Assembly (NCBI GenBank): GCA_031002005.1 | Contig: CM061914.1 | Coordinates: 14,246,148 to 14,310,147, forward strand | DNA from: Vandiemenella viatica | Lineage: Eukaryota; Arthropoda; Insecta; Orthoptera; Morabidae | Length of the DNA: 64,000 nt | Reading direction: 5' to 3' | Shown: positions 21,448 to 32,921 of the stretch, piece by piece | Numbering within the stretch: position 1 is the first letter of the stretch | Layout: each line of letters starts with the position of its first letter | The notes under the pieces: generated by a model | What the model was told of the DNA's origin: nothing | Seen by the model: the letters and a program-made list of their open reading frames with translations, nothing else | The model's database searches: none | Position numbers and translations under genes: made by a program

Positions 21448-22838
21448 ACAGAAAAATTATTAGAAGACAAATTCATCCACCCACTGTAGAAGAAAGGTGA
21501 CTGGATACATGTGAATAATTACAAAGGGATTTCCCTAACCTACAAGATCCTATCAGAGTATCTTCATCAAAGAATACAAGAACAGTTCGAACATACGATC
21601 AGTGAATACCAACCAGGTTTCAGACCAGAGCACTCCTGTGTTTAACACATTTTCAGCAATCCCAAACTGCCCAATTAACTGTACATTCATAGATTTAAAT
21701 AAGGCACAAGACATCTCAAATGGACAGGGACTCACTACCAAGACTTTAAGCCTAATCAAACAAACATTCACAGATAGAAAATCCAAAGTGAAATTTGTGG
21801 GTGAAATTTCAGACCGCTTCAAAATTAACACCAGCATTCAACAAGGAGATGGACTGTCACCACTTCTCTTCAATATTGGCTTGGATCATTAGGGAATGGA
21901 AAAAAGAACTGAAAAACAAAACCACTGAAAACCCACTCATCTTGGACAGACAAAGGATGACTTCATGATCATTTGTTTATAACCTAGTGATAGTAGTGGA
22001 CAGTGAAGTCACTATTATCAAGCAGATAGAAGTCCTGAAGTAATGTACTGAAATAGTTGGTTTACAAATTTCATTCAAGGAAACTAAATTCATCTTCACT
22101 GAATTAAACACTCAGAAATTAAACATGAAATATAGACAATTCAAATGGGTTCCACACTTCAGCTGCCAAAATGAGATTCTGAAGCCATCTGGGCTAGAAA
22201 AAGAAGCAGAAAAAGTTCAACTACAGGAACTCAAGAAAGCGTACAGAAGAAGATGAGACACATATAACAAAAAATGCAAGTCAATACCTACAAATATCTG
22301 ACACTACAACACAACGATAAAACTGGAGGCTCTGTACACAAGTGAAACCCTGATACTCAACAGAAAAGGTGGTCTAGAAAACATCTAATATGAAGAGCAA
22401 ATGATTATAAGGAAAATTCTTGGCCCAAATAAAACAGAAGACAGGTACAACTGCAATCCAGAAAGGCAACAGAAAAACTGTCTAAACTTGCAGTAGATAT
22501 CAGAAAACAAAGATTAAAATTCTTTGGACATGTTCAAAGATTCCAAACAACAAGATTTACACACAGGATTATGGCATATGCCAGAAAGCTGAACATTATA
22601 CCGTGGATCCAACAAGTAAAAAAGGAGCTGAGAGGGCCCAAAGAGACAGTTTGAAAGTTTTAGACAGAAACCTATTCAGTCAAAAGGTAGACAGATAGGA
22701 AGTGCAGCAACAAGACCAGGAACCAAGTGGATTGAATAAAGAAAGAGAAAATAAAAACTATTTGAAAGATCAGAAAAGCAAATCATGAATCACTGCATGA
22801 TCCAACTGGGTCTGTATGCATACAATAATAATAACAGT
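21430..22838 (+). pseudogene. non-LTR retrotransposon RT fragment (L1/RTE-like)
   Basis: Broken frames give NNYKGISLTYKILSEYLHQR near 21510 and SEYQPGFRPEHSC near 21600. They then give FKINTSIQQGDGLSPLLFN near 21830 (the RQGDxLSPxLF block) and EALYTSETLILNRKG near 22325. The remainder resembles the C-terminal part of such polymerases. The catalytic YADD block is not recognisable. The copy ends in an (AAT)n tail near 22825-22838. It is 5' truncated, lacking the endonuclease, and riddled with stops. Confidence 0.72.
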
Positions 22839-22840
22839 AT

Positions 22841-23188
22841 TACACCAAAACGTAGCTACGTGTTTAATATCTTGCTTGTAATAAGTTTAAAAAACCTTGG
22901 AGATCATTTGTAATAATCCTGAATATATATAAGCCTCTATCATGCAGTTACCTCACTCGGTTGTTGATTAAAGTATATAGCCCAAACATTTCAACATGTT
23001 TTGTTGCTGTGTTATATTTGTAAATTAAACATTTGGATATGAGAATAACCATTGCCTACCAAAGTTGAATGTTGCCATGACAACAAAACATGGATAGACA
23101 TGTCCATACATAGAGCATTGAAATTTTTGGGCTGATATCCCATCATCAACAACAGAGTGATGTAACTGCATGATGGTGGCTAATAATA
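22841..23188. other. intergenic, short shared repeat
   Basis: No gene is seen. A block at about 23033-23092 (gagaataaccattgcctac, then caaagttgaa and aaaacatgg) also occurs at about 34168-34232, so this is a dispersed repeat of unknown family. Confidence 0.5.
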
Positions 23189-23190
23189 TA

Positions 23191-23758
23191 CAGGGTGGTC
23201 CCAAATTCATGGTACAAAGTTTAATGGTAGCTACAGGACATTGTAACAATGATTTATTGTACAGGAATGCATGGTCACAAATGACGTGGTGAGGCACAAA
23301 CAGGGGAAATAAAAGGAAAGAGAAATGGAGTGATCGGTTGGTAGCATTGCAGTAGATCTCCTTATTTATCGAGCATCGATTACTTTTTATGGGGACATCT
23401 AAAGCATCTTGTTTATGAGACTCCAGTTGACTGAGATGAGGATCTCGTTGCTCGCATATTCTTAGCTGCTGCAGGTGTGCGTGAAATACCAGGCATCTTT
23501 GAACGTGTACGCCAATCGCTCCACTGACGCTGTCAAGCATGTATCGCTACTGGTGGACGCAATTTTGAACACTTAATGTAAACATGACACTTGTCAACAA
23601 CGCTTTCAATAAAAGCTTTGTTTTTCCTTTCGGCTGTTATCTCTCCTGTTTACGCCACACCGCGTCACTTGCGACCATACATTCCTATACAATAAATCAT
23701 TGTTACAATGTCCTGTACCTACCATTAAACTTTGTACCATGAATTTGGGACCACCCTG
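23191..23758 (+). mobile_element. mariner-type element, internally deleted
   Basis: The ends CAGGGTGGTCCCAAATTCAT are perfect inverted repeats flanked by TA. The inverted repeat is unusually long, about 120 bp with scattered mismatches (23191-23313 against 23636-23758). The 568-bp interior keeps only the end of a transposase. Confidence 0.9.
23340..23581 (+). pseudogene. mariner transposase, C-terminal part
   Basis: The frame from about 23355 reads YLSSIDYFLWGHLKHLVYET, then EDLVARIFLAAAGVREIPGI, FERVRQS and an RNFEHL end. This is the last catalytic-residue block (PDLxPxDFFLWG in relatives, D/E after PD) and C-terminus of a mariner-family transposase. At least two stops interrupt it, and the N-terminal two thirds is deleted. 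Confidence 0.8.
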
Positions 23759-23760
23759 TA

Positions 23761-24867
23761 CATGCAGGGTTATTACAGATGACTTCTGAGAGTTTTAAAT
23801 TTATGACAGCCAAGATAGTAACTATAATTGTTTCTGATAGTTTTGATGTGCATTATGAACCTTCCAGTAATTTCATTTTTCCCACAAGGTGTCAAATGTT
23901 TTCAATAAGGTAGCTAATAGTCAAGAGAAAACATTTTTTACTCTCAAATTGTATAAAACTTGATATTTTTCTGTTGTTAAATGTCACTTTCATACAAGGT
24001 CTGTGGAAAATTCACAGTCCAACAATCCATTTATGAATGGTATGCACAATTTGTGGAAACTGGGTTTTTGTGTAAAGTGAAAAGCATTGGACCCCCAAGT
24101 TACTACTGAAACCCATGGTTTGGAAGGTGTTATGAAAGTACGTTGTCACTAAGGACTTTCAAATTTTACATGTTGTGCATCTAGTGTGAACAGAAATGTG
24201 ATATCACAAAATTGTATTGGGAGTGTTAAAGGATGCACATATTGAGTCTTATTTAATTTTGCTGCATAATAAACCTAGATTCTTATTTCTGTTTAAATTA
24301 TATTGTGTGCAACCATTTTTTTTTTTTTTTACTATGTCAATCATTTGTAATTTATATATTTACTGGCATTTACTTGTTGCTTCATGTGTGTAGAAATGTT
24401 TTACTTTTTTATTGAATGCCAAAAATAATCATGGAGAAACAACAGGTGTAAGTGTCATTTGAGAACTTTCCGATATTAACTTAGGTTTGGTTTTCATAGA
24501 AATGTCTGAACTTTTTTTTGGCATAAAATAATTTAAGAACTATAAGAAATTAGGTAACCAATTTCTCATAAAGGTGAGTGAGAAATTCTATTTATTAATA
24601 TGAGAGGGAATTATTGTATAGCCATCATTGCTAATCCATTTTAAACTGTGAAAACCACATCCACATTGGTTAGGTATGTTCACTATATTATTATTAGCAA
24701 ATCAAAATGTCACATTTTCAAACATGAAAAAAATACTACTGAAAGCAATTACTGGAGCAGATTTTAGGACATAACCAAAACTTTCAAACGGTGAAAATAC
24801 TTTGAAATTCTTTAACCAATAATAGAATGGCAGATGCCTATCATGGCATCTAACATTCAATACTGCA
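23761..24867. other. intergenic, no gene recognised
   Basis: AT-rich sequence; no coding or terminal-repeat signal found. Confidence 0.5.
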
Positions 24868-24965
24868 TTAATTTAATTTAACTTCAATTGTGATGGAGCA
24901 CACACACTCTAGTGGCAGTGCCCCTGTAGCCGCACCTTCCAATGTCATGGTTTATTTTCAGCACC
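24868..24965 (-). repeat. CR1-like LINE 3' end, minus strand
   Basis: Complemented, the sequence reads ...gcactgccactagagtgtgt, gctccatcacaattg, then (ttaaa)-type repeats. This is the same 3' end as the LINE copies ending at 43661 and 59167. Confidence 0.6.
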
Positions 24966-25189
24966 CACCGAACCCTGTCCTGTATTACACGTAGACTTCC
25001 ACTACTTAGAATTTTGGTATTTTCTTTACCATACAAATTACATGATCTGAACACAGAGCTGCTTTGTACTATTTGAAGAATTAATTTAATTTAATTAATA
25101 ATATTTAATAAATATTAAATTAATGATTCAACCAACAAATGGCAGAACAATCTCTGGCCAAGAATTTATTAAGAATCTTTAGCTGAGTG

Positions 25190-25430
25190 TTCAGGTTATG
25201 TAATTGGAAATTCAAAGGAAAAATTAAAAGTAAGCCAAGACCAGGTAGACCTCATTTAATAATGGCCAAGGACTGGTGAGCATTGCAGAGAGTGATTGTA
25301 TAAAAGAGAATAAATCAATGGAAGAAATCATTCGAGAATTCCAAAGTGTATCCAGCAAATAGTACAGCCAGCACAATAACTGTAGGTCTCAGTGTCTTGA
25401 TGCAATTAAATTCAAGTTAAAAATGTAACA
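25190..25430 (+). pseudogene. possible Tc1-type transposase N-terminal fragment
   Basis: The translation KPRPGRPHLIMAKDW, followed in other frames by KSMEEIIREFQSV and an STITV-like stretch, resembles the GRPR hinge and second helix-turn-helix of Tc1 transposases. Stops and frameshifts are frequent and no inverted ends were found. Confidence 0.4.
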
Positions 25431-25473
25431 ACACTGTTATCTATGAATCCAATTTTCCTCGGCATTGTTTATT

Positions 25474-25645
25474 TATAAACGTTTCTTGGGAAACAAACCG
25501 AGTAATATTATTATTGATGCACAAATTTCGGTGACTTTATTCTCCGTCGCCATCTTCTGGTGCAGTTGTAAGCCTTGAAGTCTGCCTTGAAATATTGTGC
25601 ATCAATAATAATATTACTCGGTTTGTTTCCCGAGAAACATTTATA
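25474..25645. repeat. fold-back hairpin, 51-bp arms
   Basis: The left arm 25474-25524 and right arm 25595-25645 are inverted copies with two mismatches, around a 70-base loop. The arms include AACAAACCGAGTAATATTAT. The origin is unknown; a fold-back element or retroelement terminal repeat is possible. Confidence 0.85.
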
Positions 25646-25889
25646 AACACTGTTATCTTTCATAAGTTGAAGGAATTCAGTTACATACTTTGGTGATAAT
25701 TTGAGTCATCTAGTGATTTGTCAAATGAGCAGTAAACCTTTGCAAACAAGTGTGAAGCAATATGTTCTGGGTGGTTTAACAGTGGCACCTTGTCACATGG
25801 CTTCAAAACAATTGAGAGTTTCTTGCATATTCCACAGTTTTCCATCTGACACTTCAGAAATGTTGGGAAAAATATGTTACCTATAATCA

Positions 25890-26280
25890 GAATCAGGAAG
25901 GGAACATAGTACAAAATTAGGTATGGTAATAGGAGATATAGGTTCACTTTGTAGGAGTTTCACTAATGACAATAGAATAGTCATAGTGGGGGTTGCAGGA
26001 AATGGTATTGATAGACACATGAGTGATACTATCGCGAGTGACCTGAGGAATATAGTGAAGGAGGCGCAGCGTACCAGGGTTGAACCATGACCAACCACAA
26101 TTGAACCACACCATGAGGCAGGTAAACATGGAAATAGAGGTACTACTTGGCAAAGTTATTAGTTTTGTCTTGGGGGTTATGTCTGTGAACAGATTAGGTT
26201 TTACTAGGCACGGCTTATACCTGATTAGAATGGGTTCTTTCTGAGTTAAAGCTGTAAAGGAGCCCACTTCCAGTGAAGAC
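25890..26280 (+). pseudogene. LINE ORF1-like remnant, possible esterase fold
   Basis: Broken frames contain VIGDIGSLCRSF, NRIVIVGVAGNGIDRHMSDT and GFTRHGLYLIRMGS near 26200. The GDS-like start, VGGxGN-like centre and T-H-G-L-H/Y-L end recall SGNH esterase domains known in ORF1 of CR1/L2-type LINEs. The match is from memory and is weak. It precedes the endonuclease of the same element by about 200 bases, which supports the assignment. Confidence 0.4.
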
Positions 26281-26289
26281 AGGGTCAGG

Positions 26290-29058
26290 ACTATGCCTTA
26301 TGTTTTTAGGTTAGGGGCTGCTGGTGAAAGGATGGAGCAAACTGATTGTAGATACCCTATGAGAAAAATCACAAATGCTAAAGAAATAGATAAAGATGCT
26401 GAAATAGTAACTATTGAGGGCAGAACTGGGAAGGAGACCATTAATACTGAAAATATACTAAAGCCAGTGATAAGAGTGTTACTGGTGAACTGTAAAGTAT
26501 AATGAACAAAGTAACAGACTCTGCAAACCTTATGAAAATACACAAACCACAGGTAGTTATAGGAGTAGAATCTTGGTTAAAAGAAGACGTACTAGACAAT
26601 GAGGTTTTTTCTGATGGGTGCAGAGTGACCGCAGAGATATAGGAGTAATGGGTGGAGGTGTTTTGATACTGATTAGCAAAGAATACAACCATTCACTGTT
26701 GGTAGATTTCTGGCATAATAAAAAGAAAAACATCAGACTTTCAGCTGCAAATTGTAGTGGTTGATGATTCTGAGGCTCTGGGGGAGAAACTAAACAGTCA
26801 TAGTGAGAGGAGGAGGTCATTATTGGAAAGGAGTTAAATTTACCAGATGTTAACTGGATAGGACATAAGATAACACATGGGAACAATGCAAGGAGGGTTT
26901 ACATAAGTGTGGACCAGAACACAAGAGGATATCTTCATAATATCTTGCATATAACCTGACATAAATCCGTTCTGATGGATAACAAAGGATTCAATAAACT
27001 AGTGACCCCAGGTGAAGGGCAACATGGGTACAACAATAATAAGGCACAGAATTCGAAATTGGAGAGATATTTCAGGTAAAGTTTCAGCAATGGAAGGAAG
27101 GCACAATTACATGGAGTTAAAGTAGGATGAGTTCAAGGACAAAATAAAAAATGGTGGAAAAAAATTATAATCCAAAGTGGAAAATAAAGAGAAGCTCAGA
27201 ACCTATGAACTATAAAAGGGAGAAGACTTGGTTAAAGTGGTTGATAACATGAGAACATAAAAGTGTTAAGAGATACCAAGGCAGTAGGGAATACTTGTAA
27301 GAAATAAACAAGAAATTAATTACAACAAAGAAGGTGGCTAAGGAAGGGGTTTACACAGGAAATTAATGGTGAATGGAGACTACGGACACAAGTATCTAGA
27401 AAGTGCTATGGCTGAGTAGAAAACATAGGGGAAGTGAGGGTCTTGAGACTATTATAGGCAAGGATGGATTTGAAAAAGTCAGAGGTTTTAAGTAACTGAT
27501 TTAGTGAGACTATTAGGGACAATGATTCAGGAATGAGAACATGTAAATCAGAGCAAGAGATTATCTACATAATTAGAAATGAACATGATAAGAAATTTGA
27601 AATTCATCCTGAGTATATCATAAAGAAACTAAGACAGCTAACAATGAATAAAGGGGCCGGTGTAGATAATACTACTATGGACGACTTACTGGCAGCAGTA
27701 TGTGACATTGTACCTTAATTTGGAACGTCCGGACACTTGCTTCTTTCCAGAGGACTGAAAAAGTGTGATAGTAATACTGGCACATATAAGAGGGAGTTGA
27801 AAATAATTGGTCAATCAGTTTCACAGCAGTGATAGATGGTTAATATAGGGATTTATATGCAACCACATGAGAAATGTATGTGAGGAGCGTGAGTAGGGTT
27901 CAAGTTAACAATGTGGCTCCAGACCAGGCTACTCACATGAATCCCAGTTAGCAGGTTACATGTATGATGATATGGATGAAATGGACAAAGGAGGCCAAAT
28001 TGATAGTGTAGCACAAGCTATTTCAAAGGCTTTTGTCTAAGTGGCAAAAAAGAAAAAAAACTTTTGGAGTGGATGAGAAAGTGATTTTCTGGGTAAAAGA
28101 ATTCTTTAATGGTAGAAAGCAAAAAGTTAGGGAAAGAAATGCAGAATCAAAAGAACTGGAAGTGGAAGTGAAAATGGGAGTAGTGTTTTGGGACCATTTG
28201 TATTTGTTATTCTAATGAATGATTGTGTTGATGGTTTACTGTCATAAGTTAGTTTGCTTACAGATGCCACAATAATCTATATAATAGGATTGGAATGGTA
28301 AAAGTCTGTGAACTTTAGGATGATATGAACGGGATGTCCAGCTGGGTTGGGCAATATGTGATTAATACAATAAAGAGTTAGATGAAGAGATATAGAGATA
28401 AAAAAACAACAACAACAAAAGATTGATTATGATCATAAGTGGGGAAAGAATTGCTTATTGAAAACTTGAAATATAAGTATTGTGGCATAATGTATGATAA
28501 TGAACTCGATTGGGCAGGTCACATAGGGTGGATAGCAAGAAAAGGTTTCAAAATACTTTATTTGTTGAAGAGAATGAGTAAAGCAACTGGATTAGACCAT
28601 TACTTGACTATGGTGGTGTAGCATGGGACCTACAGTTTGGTTATAAAATACAGAAGCTGGGAAAAGTGCAAATAAGGGCTGCTAGATTTGTCTCTGAAAA
28701 TTACTGCAGAACCCAATCTGTAACTGATATGATATAGGATCTCAAATGGGATTCACTGGAAGACAGGAGAAGGGCAGAAATCAGGTGTGGAAAGATATTG
28801 GTGAAAAAATTAAAGGAGGTGGATGGAGGGCATAAGATGACAATGACCACAAGTTGGCACTTGAATTCAGGCAAAAGTGTAAGGAATGAGGGATTAGAAT
28901 TAATTATTAAGGGAAATTATAAATAATTTACCAAAGAGCTGAAAGAATTCAAAATTAACTTTTGTAGAGAACAAAAGTACAGAGAATTAAAATAATATGT
29001 GTACAGGTCGTCACTGGGATGTTCACTCCATCACAAATAAATTAAATTTAATTTAAAG
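26290..29058 (+). pseudogene. CR1-like LINE pol (endonuclease and RT), longest copy
   Basis: Endonuclease traces are VVIGVESWLKEDVLDNEVFS near 26555 and a GGGVLILIS-like stretch near 26655. RT blocks follow: EIHPEYIIKKLRQLTMNKGA with GVDNTTMDDL near 27600, DEKVIFWVKEFFNGRKQKVR near 28070, and KYKYCGIMYDNELDWAGHIG near 28470. The RMSKATGLDHYL block and the RTQSVTD-like tail come after. The element ends in a TTAAA-rich tail near 29040-29058. LINE pol nicks the target and reverse transcribes its own RNA. Numerous stops and frameshifts make this copy dead. Related pieces occur at 3840, 6050, 24868, 34915, 43221 and 59045. Confidence 0.8.
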
Positions 29059-29931
29059 GGCATTGACAACAAAAACGAAGGAAAAAAGTGAACAATATAA
29101 AATGAAAAGAAATACATCGAAGTATGCAGTACATATAGAAAATACATTGCAAAAGCTGGAACAAATTTATAATAGACCTAAAGCAAGCTTTTCACAATGA
29201 CTATTGTAAATAAAGTGATGAAATACATATATCAGAAAGAAAATGCACTGTACATATATACAGCATTACAGAAAATGAGAGGCTGCAGCAGGGACCTTGG
29301 ATCACCCTGCAGTTTTCCAACAGGTGGTGCTATCTCTTATGCGGCAAATTATTTTTATTGAGTGGAGAGTGTATTCCAGGCTGTTGTTTTGAAGTGGAAA
29401 ACAATATAAGTTTTTCAGTTCAAGGAGGAACTATATTTGAAGATTCTATTTATTTTTCCACTATAGTCTGAATGTTGTCAGTGATATAAATCACAGTCTC
29501 ACTAAAACACTGGTCACTTATGAGTAATATGGTACATTAGATTTTACCCTCATGCCAATAATATAAAGAACAGGTTATTTATTAAAATAAGGTAGTATTT
29601 GGAAATAGGACCAGATACTTACCATATATGACAGTGGCCGGGAATAATGACCACAAAAAGACATATACATATGTTTTTCTGTATCTCTTTTAGTATTGTT
29701 TGTATTTGTTGTTCCAAGCCACCGTCATTTGTGGTAAGTGTTGGGTCTTATTTCTGCACCCTTCCTTCATTTCATTGCCTTAAAGCAAGTACAGACACAC
29801 TTTTGCCACCCACTCACAGTTTTGGTGGTCTCCTGCTGTTACTAAGGGAGTTTGGAAAAGATGGATGGAAATGGGTGGGTAGCAAAAACAGTAGCAGCCG
29901 AAGTGATTTGCTCAGGTAGTGACAACAACAA
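29059..29931. other. intergenic, no gene recognised
   Basis: No family motif or terminal repeat is seen. Confidence 0.5.
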
Positions 29932-29939
29932 AATGTTTC

Positions 29940-30147
29940 TAGTGGTGGATCCAGGATTTCGGCTTGATTGGGGGGGGGGGGCTAGGATTTGGTTTGGGGG
30001 GCTCATTACTCCAGAATGCCGCCCTTATAAGAACAGCATTTAAAAAAAAGGTTCCCAAATTCCATGTCGTCAGGGGTGACCTTGGTGCTTTTGGTGGTGG
30101 GGGGCATCTAAGCCCCCTAGCCCTCTCCTTCCCTGGATCCGCCACTG
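29940..30147. mobile_element. hAT-type MITE, 208 bp
   Basis: It is flanked by the perfect 8-bp duplication aatgtttc (29932-29939, 30148-30155). The ends TAGTGGTGGATCCAGG and (right, complemented) CAGTGGCGGATCCAGG are inverted; the first left base is probably mutated. It is G-rich inside and has no coding capacity. Confidence 0.88.
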
Positions 30148-30155
30148 AATGTTTC

Positions 30156-31942
30156 CGCGGCTTACTGATCATCATTGAAGTGAAAGGTGAAAAACAGCTC
30201 AGAGTAAAAATCTCGCTATATAAAGATTTGTAACATGTGAAAGTCTCATTAACTGCAATTACTGCCAGATTAATTAAATGATTTTGAAATTAATCAATGA
30301 TAAATGTTTTAAAATTGACCAAACGGTAAACATTTAGTGATTAACCAAAAACCGATAAGTTGATCTACAAGCAGTGCTGGATTACCCAAAAGGTTGGACT
30401 AGGCACCAGTAGGCAGTAGCCTGGAGCCCCTGATTTTTGAAGGCTCCCTGAAAGTTCACTTTTTTCACTAAATAAAAATAATAAAAAATAAAATCATCCA
30501 GAATAAAACAATCAAAATTATATGAAAAGCATGGAAATTAATTCTTTTGTTTCATAGTAGTGTACGATAAACAAAAGTAATTTTCCTGTTATGTGCATTC
30601 ATAAACTTATGTAATTCTTCTTCAGAGAATCTAAGAAAAAAACAATATTGCCTGCTTGCATTGACAAAGCTTCTAAGGCAGCATATCCAAACCTTTTTCA
30701 ACCCGAGGACCAGTAAATTTTCAAAAATAATTCTGTAGGCAATTTTTTTTTTTTCTCTCTCTCTCCTTTTTGTTTCAGCCGACTATGGACGACGATTGCG
30801 CAACTTCATTTTCCTCTTCTGAGTTTCCTTCCTCCGTCGCCAGTCACCTCCACAATTTTTCCTCTGTCTTTTTTAATGTCTTCCACCCTGGGCCTAATTT
30901 TATTTTGTTATTAAAATGTACCATTATAACATAATAAATCTAAAACCACATTTTAATTCTATGAAAATGCAGATATAAAACTGGATGTGAACTATTAAAA
31001 GTTAATTACATGTCAATCAGACCAAACCAGATAAATAATAATGTTACTACAGGATGGGCGCTACACTATACCACCGGCCTACATACATAAACCAAAATAA
31101 AAGACGCTAGACCGTATGCTTTTTATTTACTTCACCACTTGCGTTACCAATCTTATCAACTACCGTGGTTCCTCATACCCACTTAAAACCCTTAGTAAAC
31201 CGTCATTTACTTAATCTCTAGACGCCAGATGGAAGTGTGTTGTAGAAACAGTGCTGTTCTATCTCATCCTGGAAATGCCACATTTTTGCCAGGTCATTTA
31301 AATATTCAAGGCTTTTAAATTTTGGGCATACAGCCTTATACAGTACGAATATGGTACCAGAATTTATGATATTATGCCTGTGGAACTCCTGAACTATGTT
31401 CGCGGACCACCAGTAACCAGCAAACAGGCTGAAGCACTGTTCCAGTGGGTATTTAGTTGAATGCTACAAAAAGGGCAGCTGCTGCACTCTGCTGGCAGTA
31501 GTAGTAACTTTATCGAGCAGCAGCATGTGACAGAACGAACTTGTCTCCATTCCCCATTAACAAAGACCTTGAATATTTCCACGAAAACGCTAGAGCACAT
31601 GCGCAATATGTGCCAACCAAGATTTATCTCCACGACAGCGAAACAGTTCACTGATGTGGCCAACACATGGAGTTCATTACTTTCCCTAGCTGTAAAGTAG
31701 AGAATGCCACATTTATAAATATTTATTTTTCTTTCACTGCATTTATTTTTTAATTTATTTATTAATGATTAGAGGTTTTGACATGTCACAGTGGCACTAT
31801 GTCTAGAGCCGCCACTGAGGAAAAATGTGTAATCTTTAGAAATAAAAAGTCATCCTCCATAAGTTTGTGTTCACAAAATTTGAAAAATAATCTGTCTATT
31901 GACTTGAAATTTTTGGAGAATGTGGTGGGCAACATGCAGAAG

Positions 31943-31945
<3 letters not shown>
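30156..31945. other. intergenic with possible transposon scraps
   Basis: CAGTGCTGGATTACCC at about 30374 and a 'aaacctttttcaacccgagg' block at about 30691 look like hAT left ends, but I found no matching right ends or duplications. The open frame at 31461-31700 has no recognisable motif. Confidence 0.4.

Positions 31946-32004
<59 letters not shown>
31946..32004 (+). repeat. poly-A tract, 59 bases
   Basis: An uninterrupted A run; possibly a retroposed tail, although no parent element is recognised upstream. Confidence 0.9.
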
Positions 32005-32005
<1 letters not shown>

Positions 32006-32039
32006 ACAGAAACCACCTCTCTACCCCTTTAAACCACTT

Positions 32040-32690
32040 AATTATTGTACAAACCCACATATTTTATCCAATTTTGATGGAACTTTGCACATATAAACTT
32101 TTAAATAAACGGAAATGTACTGTCCAACCCCTTAAATTTTGACAAAGTACATTATAAAAAGCTACAGTTTCTATCCAATTTTGAAGGAACTTTCCATATG
32201 TATATTTTAAAACAAACAGAAAAGTACAGTTGGTTTGGTTTGGAAAACCCCTATTCCTCTTCCCCTTTCCACCCCCTTAATTTTTATAAACATTCTTTGT
32301 ACATACCCACAGTTTTCATCCGATATCATTTACTTTAAAGCAAATAAAAAAATATTGTCAACATTTGGTTTGCAAAAATCCAACCCCTCTGTGCCTTTAT
32401 CCCAACCCTTCTTAATTTCCAATGTTGTTTATAGAAACCTACAGTTTTTATCAGATTTCAATGGATCACTGCACATTTATACTTTAAAACAAAGAGAAAA
32501 ATATTTTCTATGTTCATTTACCCCTCACCCCACTTTACCCTATTTAATTTTTGCAATTGGTCTTTATACACAGCTAAAGTTTTTATTTGATTTCAATGGA
32601 AGTGAGTACAGCTATACAATGAGAAAGTTACTGTCTACCTTAAGTTTACAAACTCCCACCCACTCTTTCCCATCACCATAAAAGAAAAAG
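32040..32690. repeat. diverged tandem array, about 110-146-bp units
   Basis: The phrase cagttttxatcxxatttxaatgga followed by actttaaaacaaaxxgaaaa recurs near 32055, 32166, 32312, 32443 and 32576. The units are strongly diverged. A second A-rich run lies at 32690-32712. Confidence 0.6.
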
Positions 32691-32921
32691 AAAAAAAAAA
32701 AAAAAAAAAAAAAGGAAAAAAACACTTGAAACCATTATTTCTTTGAAATGGTAGAGAAATCAGCAAAAGTGGATAGAGATATTCTGAGAGTGCATAACAT
32801 TTTCTGTCAAATGGTATTAAAATGATTCCAATTGGACATTTGCTGACCAAAAAATTGGATCTTCTATACCAGACTCAGCCACAGCAAGATGTGGCAAGCT
32901 TTAGCTAGTTATTCATATATA

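Noticed and set aside
30374..31440. Possible hAT elements starting CAGTGCTGGATT or near aaacctttttcaaccc
   Set aside because: No right ends or target duplications could be matched; the GGACCA...GTAA echoes at 30706 and 31404 are direct, not inverted.
31793..31822. Possible hAT scar cagtggcacta...gccgccactg
   Set aside because: The ends look inverted, but no matching 8-bp duplication flanks them.
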